From contig NW_024067908.1 in NCBI RefSeq assembly GCF_009389715.1, positions 124,001 through 188,000 of the forward strand: a stretch of 64,000 nucleotides of DNA, read 5' to 3'. The translations under genes were made by a program, and so were the position numbers. Each line of letters opens with the position of its first letter. Positions within the stretch are counted from its first letter, which is position 1. The notes below the pieces were generated by a model. That model worked only from the letters and a program-made list of their open reading frames with translations, searched no databases and was not told the DNA's origin. This DNA comes from Phoenix dactylifera (lineage: Eukaryota; Streptophyta; Magnoliopsida; Arecales; Arecaceae). Positions 1 through 12,400 of the stretch are shown here, piece after piece.

Positions 1-422
1 TTCAATCTTTCTTGTCAAGTCAAATGCCATTGCTTCTTTGGGAAGTTGAACGTTGTTGGAAATGTTTAGGGTTGAAAATGAGGATTCATAGGTTTCTTGT
101 CCAATGGCAAACTGTTTGGGTGTATTTAGTTTTCAATAAAATCAATGCCTTGATGGCAGTGGAAGTTCACATTATGCATCTTGCATATTGGTCAAACATG
201 GTTCAATTTGATAGAACTGTTTTTTTTTCTAGTTCAGACATATGGGCCATAAAACAGTGTGCAGAATAATTCCTTATATCCTTGTGTGATCCTCTGAAAC
301 AATCTTTTTTTTCTTTCTTTGCAGTTGTTTTGAAACTAATAGAATTGTGTATAGTGTAGAGTTGCTAAGGTTTCATTACTGATTGAACATTAAGAATGAA
401 CCTGTAATAACTTTCTTTCTAG

Positions 423-3400
423 CTTGTACTAGATCCCTTAACAGAAAAGTTGCTGTTGCATACAGTTCTTACTGAGTTTTATACTACTTTATCATCTGCC
501 ATTGGGTATGGGAGCTCTCTATTATTTCTTCCGATCAGTTTGAAACCAATGTATGTTCTTGTCACATATGATTGCAAGCTGTTTGAATCAAATGTTTGAT
601 ATGCCATCAATCATTGTCTCCTTTTTTGCATGTAGCTCCATCAAGAGGCTCTAAATGCACGTGAAGAGGCTAGAGTGGCGCATGAACAAGAAGTATCTCC
701 TTGCCTATCTGTAATTTTATGTTATATTCTAGAGTGGCACATGAACAACAAGTATCTCATTGCCTATCTGTAATTTTATGTTATATTCATACCATCAAAT
801 GATTAATTTTTACTTGTTTTATTTATTAAACCCTTATGAATTCTTCAAATATCTTCATAAAATTGTGCTTTTTTTTTGTTGGGATATGTATACTTCATAA
901 GATTGTTTCAAGGTTCTTATTGGATGAAACTTTTATTCACATGGCATGTTTCAGGAAAGTAAAGTTGATTCATCCAGTAAGATTTCAATGGAAATCCAAG
1001 ATATAGCATTGCAAGTTGATCATTCAAGAAACATGGATGATAATATTGCATCCATTGTTGAAGAACTCCTGCAAAACTTCTCCATCCTATCAAAATTTTT
1101 ACTGGTAACATGTAATTCTAGTTGCTGTCTCAGTCTATTATACACGCATACACACCACGCGCAAGCACACATGCACATGCACACATATTCAAGTTCTTCC
1201 ATTTGAAATTGTTGGAATCAGAAGAGTGGATATATGTTCTGTCAATAAAATAAGGTACAGATAGCTGCCTTTGCCTTAATATGAAATCGACTCCAAATGC
1301 TGAAATTTTGAGCGCTTTATCTTGTCTAATGATTTACATTTTGTCGAGGGCGGGCCTTGCTGCAACTGCAAGGTTGCTCCATTATGTTCTTAGTGTCATG
1401 CAAGGTACGCGGTACCGAACGTACCGACATACCGGTCGGCTTTGGCAACGGTACGGTACCGGTGCTGAATTGAACCGATACTGTACCGATGGGGCTGGTT
1501 CGGTCTGGTTTCGACCCCATCGTCGTTTTTTTTTGTGTGGAGTTCTCTCACTTGTGGATATTTTTTTGATGTTTCTATGTTTATGTTTAAGGTTAAAACT
1601 AGATGATGCAACTTATTACTTCCAAATGATTCAAATAATGAGATGAAGAACATAAAATATCTTCAAATTAAGATACAATCAATTACATACATTTAAAGCA
1701 CTCGCAGATATCTAAAATCGGGTCGAGTGGCGATGCTTCTCGTCGATATCTGGATCATCAACATAATATGGAGGCAGATCAACCCATCCCTCTAACCAAG
1801 CGGCGTTGTAGTCTTGTATGCTCAATTCTCGAGGAATGCACGTCGGATCATAAGAACTCTCGGATCTCTCGCTGAAGCTCTGGCTCTGAGAGATGTTTTG
1901 ATAATATGGCTGTGAAGGGGCCCATCTGAATATGCCGTCACCAAAATCCGATCCGTAAGATCCTTCGGGCTGCGCAGGGTAGTAGCTACCGGAAGATGAC
2001 TCTGATGCACCATATTTATAGGCTGGCTGAGGCTGCGGATAATAGGAAGACTTGGAACTTGATACATCAATGGATCCGACTCCACATGGGAGGTCATCTG
2101 CAGCTGCATCTTGGCCTCCTGAACGACCTCGAGGAGCCCTTCTTTGATATGCGATGGTATCCGACCGGCCTATATCAGACGGTCTACCGTATTCCGTATC
2201 TTATGTAGCATGCGTAAACTGAGACTCATCGGTGTATCGAAAACCTTCCTCCGGCTATGTCTCATAAGTAGTACCATACTGTCCTCCATTCCCTCCATGG
2301 CTAGTAGATCCATCACCATCAGAACTTTCATCGCTGCTGATCCGAGTCTCCTCGATACTCTTCATTGGAGCCCTTTCATTTTCTTTTCTCGTTTGCTGGG
2401 ATTGACGCCCTCCTGATCGAGTCGACTGGGTGCTAGAGCATCCTCGTCCTCGCATGAGAGGATCATCTCTCTGAACGGGAGCGTCGTACCAGTCATGCGG
2501 TGACTGGCTCCCCTCTAGCCACGTCCTATCAGCTGTAGGAGTGTGTGGAATGTTGCGCTCAGGCCATTGCTGTGGATCGACCATAGCCTCGGTGGCTATG
2601 ATGTTGGCTGGTCGTCGAGGCGATCCTAGCTCATCAAGCTCGGGCTCTTGCTGCTGGGCCTAAAGCCAGTCGAGCATAGGATTATCATCGTCATATGTAA
2701 AAGTCTTATAGATGGGATCTACATACTTGAGCTCCACTTCCTCCTGAATGCATTTTAGCTAGCCTCAACCGCAGATTGTAGTGCACATAAACTAGGTTAT
2801 TGAGGCGCTTTTATGTCAAATGGTTCCTCTGTTTGCTGTGGATGAGGGCGAAGGTGGATCAGTTGCACTCACAGCCACTCGAGGAGACCGTTTGGGAGAG
2901 GATCCGGATAGCTATCCGCTTAAGATTTTTTGCGGATCCGCCAAAATGAATCCACCATTCAGCTGCAAAAATATTGAAGATAATTATATTTTACATATAT
3001 GATGGCCTCATAGTTGAAGATAATTCAGCTGCAAAAATGTCTTGCAGATTTGTATTGTAGCTGGATTTATAGTTGTCTTGCTCACGACAGCTGGTCATTG
3101 TCCAAAGCTGTGGCTGCCCTCTCTAAATAATTTGATCTGTGAAAAGAAGCTTGTTGTAGTATGTTAATAATATAAGATCCGATATATCTACATATGCTAC
3201 TAAATCATAGTTACTTCTTCTATACATGACGCGGCGACTTCTGGATCAGGCTCCATCTTATAAATAACATTATGCAAAGCATCAAAAGTTCATTATCTAT
3301 ACCAATTCCACTCTCGTACTGGAATTGGAGATTCAGGTAGTATGCTGCACATCGATGACACCATCTTAGTATAATTATACAAATATATCAATCAGTATAA

Positions 3401-6400
3401 TTATCAATATTATCGCTTACTTGCTAGATGCAATTCCCTATCCATTTGGGCTTCCCACCGCCGCTCAATGATGTTGATGTACTCGTGGGCATGGGCTACA
3501 TTTGCCTCCATGATCTGAGCCTTTGCCTTCTCCATCATGTGATACAAAAAGCCCATCTGAGGGTACCTCTCGCTATCCATGGCCCGCAGCACTTCATATA
3601 ATGGTTTGATAGCCTTGACTATCGCATTGGCCTGCTGCCAGAATGACTGTCTGCTTACCAAGTCTTCCATCCTGCTTCCTTCAGTGCTGGCCTGGGCATA
3701 TCTACTTTTCTGCCACTCGGAACTGACAAACATCTGACGTAGGGCTCCTTTTTTCTCGATAAGGCTATTAAGTGCAATGTAGTTCGTAGCAAACCGTGTG
3801 ACTCCTGGTCTAAAAATCTCTTTTCATGTATACTTTCTTATTAATGAAAGAACCCAAGTATGGCTATAAATATACCTGGTGATGCGTTGGGCTATCTTCA
3901 CTATATGTTGCATCCTACGGATCTTTCCAATATCCATCAGGATGAGGTCGATGCAATGTATAGCACATGGGGTCCAGAAAATTTGTGGTCCCCGCTCCAT
4001 CAAGACCTCCCCAGCCAACTTATATTGCGGCCCATTGTCAGTGACGACCTGCACGACATTCTCCTTTCCAATCTGATCAATCACCTCCTCCATAAGTCTG
4101 AGGATGTATGAGGCGTTGTGCACCTTATCCGAAGCATCAACTGACTTGTGGAAGAAGGTCTCCGTATCACAGTATGTCAGAAAGTTGATGATGGCCCGCT
4201 TTGTCGGACCGGTCCAACCATCACACATCGGAGTAAGCCCACATGTGGGCCACTTGCTCTTATATGAGCCAATTCAATTCTGTAGCTCTTCCTTATTGTT
4301 GTCCAAAAGCTCACCGTAGATGTCTTCGGGTCTGGAGGATCGACACCAGGACCGGCAGACTGTATGGCGGAAATGGCAGACTTGTATGTATTGTCTGCAG
4401 CATTCGCTGGGATGTGGCTGAAGTGGAACCAAGATCCAATAGCTCGCCGCATATCCTTCTTCTTCTCCTTCTTCCACATTGTGTCTATCCTTTGCTGCTT
4501 CGAATCTCTCCTGGGGAAGGCATGCAGTTCTACATCATGGATTGACGCTCCTGGTGGAATCCCTCCAGAAGACTTCTTTCGGCTACCAAAACCATGCAGG
4601 ATAGATGCAATCCGGCCACGTCCTCTGCCCTCGCCCTCCCTGATTGAGGTTGTCTTTTGAAACTTTGGATCTTGTTTGCTTCTACCAGAACCGGCACCTG
4701 ACTCGAAAAACGAGGGCCCAAATCGAGCCCGATGCCTCGCCACCTCCTCCTGCTGCCACCGATCATCCAGACTCGCCCGCATGGCAGCCTGGATCTGTGC
4801 CTCCTCCTTATCTGGACCCTCGACCTCCTGTGATTCCATGAAGTGATAGGAAGGTGCTTCTGCAGCTTGGCGTTCCACCTCCGCTTTCTCCTTCGCAGCC
4901 CTCTCCTTGGTTGCTTTGATCTCAGCGAAATTTTTCCTCATCAGCTGACGGATGTTCGGTGGGCACTCCGAGCACGCAGATATCTCACGAGAATTATCGG
5001 CTAAGTGCTGCTTTAATCTGGTTACCTCTCATCCCTTAAAGCACTTGTGGCAATAATTGTACTGGAACTGGTGCCGTTTATTGAGCATCTTCCCATGCTC
5101 CCAACCAATATTACGCTCTTGGAGTTGCCCTCTCCTTGATGGCTCCATTCCTACGACCACATTAATTTTTTTTAAATTTTAAATTATTTTTAATAAAAAA
5201 TTAATTTGAAATTTTTTTAATTAAATTATAAATTATATTAATTCTGTAAAAATAAAAGTTAATGTCACCATTAACATCGTTCATATATCGACAACATATA
5301 AAAAATTCAAGACGAAATGGAATCATTTAATCATTTCCTATTTTTTGGCAATTTTTGACTTAATTTTTTTAAGCAATTTAAATGAAATATTAAAAAAACA
5401 ATGTAGGGGAAAGAAATTTTACCTTATTTAGTTTTTGCTGGATTTTTCTTGAAGAAAAACGACGTTCTCTGACCTTTCTAAATTTTTTTCACGCCTTTGT
5501 CTTTGCCTTTCTCTTCTTTTCCTCCTCCTTTGTCTCTGCCTTTCCTTTCATCTTATTTCTGGCTTTGGCTGATGAATTGTTCGGCTTTTATAGCCGAACA
5601 AATGCTAAGATAACCACGCTACGGGTGAAGTAAATGGCCAGCGCTGTGGCACTTTTGAAAGTGCCAAAGCGTATGGCACTTTCAAATGCCGCCATTTACT
5701 CTTCGCTGTGGCACTTTTGATGGTGCCACAGCGTGTGGCAGGGTGGAAATCATCCGAAAAAACCACCCGTTAAGGCACTGTGGCACTTTCGAAAGTGCCA
5801 CAGCGCTGGCACTTAGTGCGTGGCTACGGCCATGCGCTGCTCCCTATTGCCTCGAATAGCCATGCGCTGCCCCCCATTGCCTCGAACCGGTGCGAACCGC
5901 TCGGTTCGCACCGGTACGAGGCAAAAACCGACCGGTTCCGACCCAATTTGGGTCGGAACCGATTTCCACCCCCGTACCGGACCGATGCCGACTGGCACCG
6001 GTCCGATACGGGCTGAACCGACCGGTACAGGTCGGTTCAGCAAACACTGGTGTCATGGGTTCAAAACACGGAAACAATTTCTGCGCACATGAGGGTAATG
6101 TTGCATACATTTGTCCCTTCTTAGACCCTGCAATTGTGGGGGTCCCGTGCATTGAGACGCTCTTTAATAATTTACATTTCTCGCCCTCCCTTGAAGCTAA
6201 TGTTTTTGACCCATAATTTATTGTTTTAAAAATACTATCATTAATCATTTGAAAAATGTAGATATGCTTAATCAGTCTTTAGTTTTCACTCCTCAAAATG
6301 ATACCTTCTTTTTATACTCATGATGCTAGGGTATCTGGGATATGTTTCTATTGACATGTTTGCTGGATTAGTTGTAGTTCATAATTTTATTATGTTTTGT

Positions 6401-9400
6401 GTTAAATTTATTTTGGAGGTCTCAAAGGGACACATCTCTAGGATATATGGTGGCCATCATACCAGGAGTTGAATCCAATCTTCTTCCGACTTTTAATTAT
6501 GAAATGGTGCAGCCCTTTATGAAAGAGTTGCATGGTGGGATACTCTTAAAACTCTTAAACCACCCGTTGAGGCATTGTGTATCCTAGGCACACATTATGA
6601 GAAGTTTGTGAGAGTACCCATTTTGTCCCACTGATATTAGGCTTTTTCTTTGTACTATTTATATAAGCATTTGTGCTTGACTAGATAAAGTTCACCCTTG
6701 ATTTGTATTATTAAAGTGCACATTAAGGCTATCTGGAACTAGTTCGTTTTATCTTGGGTTCAAAACCGGTAAACCACCACAAAATTGTCTGCACTAAGCT
6801 AGGGTGAAACATTTACTCTAAAGAGAATGTCCTCTATAATGTGCCTTAAATTTGGTGACATTTTTCTGATTTTTGTTATGCAGAAAATATGAAATACATT
6901 TTAGTTAGTTGTATTTGAGTTAGCAAAGATGAATTTCCTAATTCAGGGTTTCTCATTCCCTCTCCCATATCCTTTCTACAATTATCTTAATCTAAGGTTA
7001 GGGTCCTGAGTTTTTTTTTTGATGCAAGATTAAGGGTTTTAACACCAAGAATTTACATTTCTTGTTATTCCATGCAGGCATGAAAAGAGATTGCAAGTAA
7101 TCGGGTTAAAATTACCTCAACCGTCATCTAGTGGTCGACTCATGGTTGACCAATGATCGAACCCTGGACTCATGACCTGGAAACTAGAATTGTTTAAACT
7201 TGGTCAACGAGGTCAAAATACCAATTTATTTTTTCATTTTAAATGAGATTACAAATCTTTAAAAGAGGCACGTTCCAATAGCCTGTATAATACCACTACA
7301 ACAGTCTTCGAATGTGATTTTTCTAAATTGCCTGATGAAGTTAAAGGTAAAGAGTCGAGAAAGATGACATATGTAGTTCTTAATGACAGCTGATATGATG
7401 TTTCCAGTGTAATATCTTAGGTATGCTATTGGAGGAAGCTCATTCTTTAACCAACGTAGGGAAGTCATTAACAGCTGAGAAATGATATTGGCATGTGCAA
7501 TGTAGCTATGGAGATCGTAGTTGGCATAGAGGCTTGGACTTGCCCAGAAGGGTCCATAAAGAGGAGGAGGATGTGATAAAACTTTTATGCAACATTATGG
7601 CTAGGATTTGAAGAATTTTTTTCCCCTGTTCTAAAAGAATGCAAATAATTATGCTTGAAGCTGGTGTCTTGTCAGTAGGACAAGGTTTGTTGGTTATATT
7701 TCAGTATTTTACCAGTCATTTGCTGCCATAATGCAAGTTTGCTTGTTACTGGTGTTTTCAATAGGTCATTGAAGGCAACAATTTCTAGTGTCAAGGTGTT
7801 TCATTCTAGATTGATCAAAATGGTTTATAAATCATTCTTACCATTTAGCTTTGTGCTATGACTTCCTATGGAGAACTAGCTTTCAAGCTGCTTTTTTCTT
7901 TTTTGTCTTTTCTTTTTTTTTTTTTTTGGGGGGGGGGGGGGGGGGTTCTTGAATGCTTCTTAATATATTCAAAATTTTCAACTGTCCCCTGATGTTAATG
8001 TACGTAATGGTACGGATCTCTTATCTTGCAGTGTGATCAGAAGAAACACCATGAAAATAAATCACAAAAGAAACGAGAAACTAATTGGAAGTAAAAAATG
8101 CAAAATCAATGAATAAAAGTAATGTATTTTTAGGATTTTATAAATAAACTAATGATTCAAGATAATTGAAGGCATCGGATCTCACATCCTATTGAACCTT
8201 CAATGTCACACCTTAGGTCTTCATAGCGCTTTGTTCAAAGTTATCTGGCATTGTACCAAGCTCCCCTTTTTGACTCCATATGCACCATGAATTTATCATG
8301 CAGCATCACGTAGTGCAAGAGATTTGAGAAGAACTAAGGAGAAGAAAATTATTGATGTGTAAAAATATGAAGAGTACATGTGCATTCATTGGCTGTAGGA
8401 CCATTTACATTGAGATTGATGGGTGCTTTCAAACTCTTCCTTAAGTTTTAACTTTTGAAATAACATGAGGAGGAAATTCTACTTCGAAACAAATTTCCGG
8501 GACTAAGCACTATGGCAGATTCGGGTTTCTGATCATAGAATCAGGTTTATGATCATATAACTTGCGCTGTTAGAAATTTTACATGGCAAGGAAAGTCTTG
8601 TCAGATTTACTAATTCTTCTCCTAATGGGCTTGCTCTTCATCCGCAACTTGTTGCTGTACTTTTGTTTCTGATGGTGGAAAGGGGCACCATTTGGATATT
8701 TTGATGGCTGGTCATCCATCATCAGTTGTTTTGGCATTGAATTTGCGCTATTTCCTGACAAACACTGATGCTGGCATGCGGATCAACTTCTGGATGGCTA
8801 GCTCAGTGCCATCTGAAGGTTCAGACATCTGGAACCTGCTGTCAGCTCTCTCTCTCTTTCTCTTCTCTTTTCTCTCTCTGTCTCTGTCTCCCTCCCTCTC
8901 TCCCTCGCTCCCTTCCTGGTGCCTTTGCACCACATCAGATGTGCTGAGGACGTTTTTCTTTTGGAGATTCTAATGATTGATAACTCTTCAAGTTTGATCC
9001 TGATGTTTAAGAAACATCTTGAATTGTAGTTACCCTCTTGTTTTTTTTTTAATAATAGGTACTAGCTCTTACATGCTTACCTTTATATTTCTGTTGCTCA
9101 GATCAACTAAGAGGCCAAATTGTTAACATCATTGGACATTGTAGCTTTTGTTCTGTGCTAGTTCTGGTTTTCTAATTTTCATTACTGCTACTAAATTTGG
9201 GAAAATCTGTTGAACATGCTGTTTTAACTTGTGTTGATACATAAGATTACATATATGACGCATGTTGATTAACATTGTTATCTTCTAGGAGGTGCACAAT
9301 TCTGATCATGCATAAGAATAAATGGTTTGGTACAAAATTGTGAGTTAATGGTTTGAGGTCTTATCAAGAGAGAGCAGTGGTTTAGAACATGCATGTCCCT

Positions 9401-12400
9401 GTTAGGGCACAGTGATTGACTTCTGTGATCCTAGATGTAATTAAGTTGCATACAACTGTTCCTGCTAAGAGAAATATAGTTGCTTTCTTTCTCCATGTTC
9501 TTAGCTTCATGACAGAAGCTGGCATTGCTTTCTTCATAAGCTTCTCAAAGGTTTGTGTTGTTTATGGCATGAACTTTTCAATATAGTCCACCTAATCTTT
9601 GTGTTCCCCCTGTCATTCCCAGTTTACCTTTTCTTGTCTATAGCTTCACATTATCAATATAGCCAATTTGGTTGTGTTAGCTATCTAAAAATTTCTTAGA
9701 GGTCTATCTTGCATGCTTTTCCAGGTTTTATGTTTATCTTAACCTTGTTCATGTTATGAAGGAACTCAAGTCATTTGCTAGTGAAGATGTGGTGCGGTTC
9801 AAGTCCATCATTAGCGGGCATGAGAAAGTATGCAGATTTATGAGGAAAAGAATTGATGAACTTGAGCTAGAAAAGGTGTAATTGAAATATCTCGAGATTT
9901 GGCTCATTACTTGTTAAACGAAATTTTTAGGTCTTGACACAATGATTTGGCTCAATGCAGAACCTCTTGCACAATCAATCTGTTGATCAACAGAAACAAA
10001 TCCAGGAGCTTAAATCTGATCTGGATAACCGCGAGAAGGCTATGGCTGTTAGTGACTATCTATTTATCCTCATTTCTTTTCTTTGAGAAAATTGTGCTAT
10101 GGTAAGGTTTTTGATGATTTGTCAGGAGCATGGTCTTCAACATGATTTGGAGAAGGATGAGCTCCTCTGTCGAGTCCTTGGTCTCCAGAAAGAAGTATCA
10201 TGTTTATCATCTTCTTGTTTAACAAAGGAAAAGGAAAGCCTGCGAAAGGAGCTTGAGAAGACCAAAATGAAGTTGAAAGACACAGAGTCCAAGCTCAAGA
10301 ATGCCATCAAGGATAAAATAAAACTTGAGGTTTTTTAGCCCCTGCCGTTTCTCTCTACTCCTTTTCCAATCATTTGCTTGGTGTTGACCTGTTTATGTTG
10401 CCAAAAAAAAATCTGTCCACAGAGTGAGAAAGCACAAGCTGAACGGGAGATAAAACACTTGCAATGTCAGAGGGCTATTCTTGATCGTGATATTCGGAAG
10501 CGTGATTCTCTCATTGATAGAAGGCGTGAGTCAAAATCAACTGATTTTACTAAGCCAAAAGGAGTTAACAGTGCAGTCGAGCAAGCTCTCCAGGTGAGGT
10601 TTACTGATCTCGAATGGTAGGACTGAATCTTGAAATTGTTCTATAGGTTTGTGATCTGTCATTTTACATATGAAATGGTACATTAGTCCAATATTTTTGT
10701 TCACCCAGCAAAAGACTTGTTGAGCTTGTTGGGCAAGGCTACCCAAATTCATTTTGCAACAGATTTGTAATTTAATCATGATCTGTTTCTCAAAATAGTA
10801 CAAAACATATCAAGCGTAAAGGCTAGCTAGTTGGTATATTCTCCAGCAGTATATATTATTTCAGCTGTTGTGGCTGTTGGAACTCACTTATGTTCCTTAT
10901 ATTGTTTGAGTAGATTTTCTTGAAAGTAATAAGTAATTTAATGTTCAACGCATCAAAATGAAACAGATAGTGTTGTTTTCAGTCAGACTTTGTTAATTAT
11001 GTTCTCTAAGAACAAGAGTTAAGTATAAATATAAATATCAGCTGCTTTGGAGGCCAACAACCCAAATTTATATCCATCATCTGTACAAAACGACCGGTGT
11101 AAGCATTTTATAATAAAAAATTTAGATTATGGATATGATATACATGTATTTCCCTTTTTCACTTCTGTTCAAATAAGGACAATAGACTGAGGGTTTGCTG
11201 AGGAAGAAGCTATTTGAGTATTGTAGGTTTATGTGATGAAGTTCCCTTTTTGTGTTTTGAAGTATTCTAATATTAAGGTTTATTTTGGTCAGCTCTGAAA
11301 GCTTTAACCTGATATACCTTCTATGATGTTACAGAAGTTACTACTAATTTCTTCCCGCAGTTTTTAAAAGTGCCATGATGGCTTTTGGTGGTACTCATTA
11401 TTGGAGTAACCTAAGGCTATCTGACAATATCCGAGCACCCTAGTCTATTGCCAGCAACTGCCCCGGAAACATAATACAGTCACCAGATCATCTTTGACTT
11501 CATTTGTATTATCAATATCATAAGATGTCTCGAGGTACACATGGTGTACATTTTGTTCAAGTGCTCACTGACAATTAGGAACGCTTCAACTGTATATTAT
11601 AACCTACAAAATCTATACCAAACTCAGTAAAGTATATACTGAAGTCATAAATAAAACATAAAAAATAAAAAATGCATATCATTGTTGTTTTAACTCCAAT
11701 AGTAGAAATTGTTGAGCTTCCATGGTTGTTCAGCTTACTGAAAGGCTTGAGATTGGGTATAGCATTTTGAATAAAATAACCTTTTGGGAACAATTATTCA
11801 ATATTTTATAGTTCAATTTGATTTTTTGAGAAGGTGCAGTTGATATATCCCACTTCCACATTAGCATCGGCATGTTTTTTATATGAGAAGTATAAGAAAA
11901 TTATATTTTATGTTAGGATCCTGTGGTATGTTTGATAGTGGAGTTATGATTTTTTGTATTTTAATGGATGTGCGTCATGGTTTGTACATACATCTGATTT
12001 TAGATTGGTGCAAGTCTCATGGCCCCATCATGTTATAAGGATCTGGCTGCATAGATTTTAATCTTGAACCAATATCGAAGTTTGTAGTGTTTGTGTGTGG
12101 GAAACCATTCATGGTGGCCTCAGATACGTCTAGTGTCCAAGCACACAGCCACCATGACAAGGTTGATGAGAACTATTAGTGATGGTTATTTTTGTAAATG
12201 AACACTCAGGATGAGGCTTGCTTATCTTGGTTGATTGTGGAGCCTCGGTCTTTCTGCTAATACTCATGCTTGCTCCCTTGTATTCATGCAATCTATCTTC
12301 AGTCAAAATTTTAATCAATATTTTTTTGGACATTTCATGTTGAGCTTTTAGGAAGACTACCAAAAGCTCGAAGTGCACGCTTTTGAGATGGAGGCTGAAA

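Larger units (their letters stand above)
1401..6049 (-). mobile_element. hAT DNA transposon, near full length, decayed, inserted in kinesin intron
   Basis: The element is flanked by an exact 8-bp target duplication GTGTCATG (1393-1400 and 6050-6057), the hAT hallmark. The ends are imperfect inverted repeats: left CAAGGTACGCGGTACCG, right (reverse complement) CAGTGTTTGCTGAACCG. Both subterminal 150 bp are packed with GGTACCG/CGGTACC-type words, shared with the smaller elements at 13782, 16215, 54930, 55198 and 59644. The transposase is on the minus strand. Confidence 0.9.

Noticed and set aside
12-269. 85-codon frame at the window start as an upstream kinesin exon
   Set aside because: The translation is not coiled-coil-like and lacks convincing splice borders.
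8032-8092. Possible charged kinesin exon after a TTGCAG acceptor
   Set aside because: Only a weak donor (GTAAAA) and no recognisable similarity; left unannotated.
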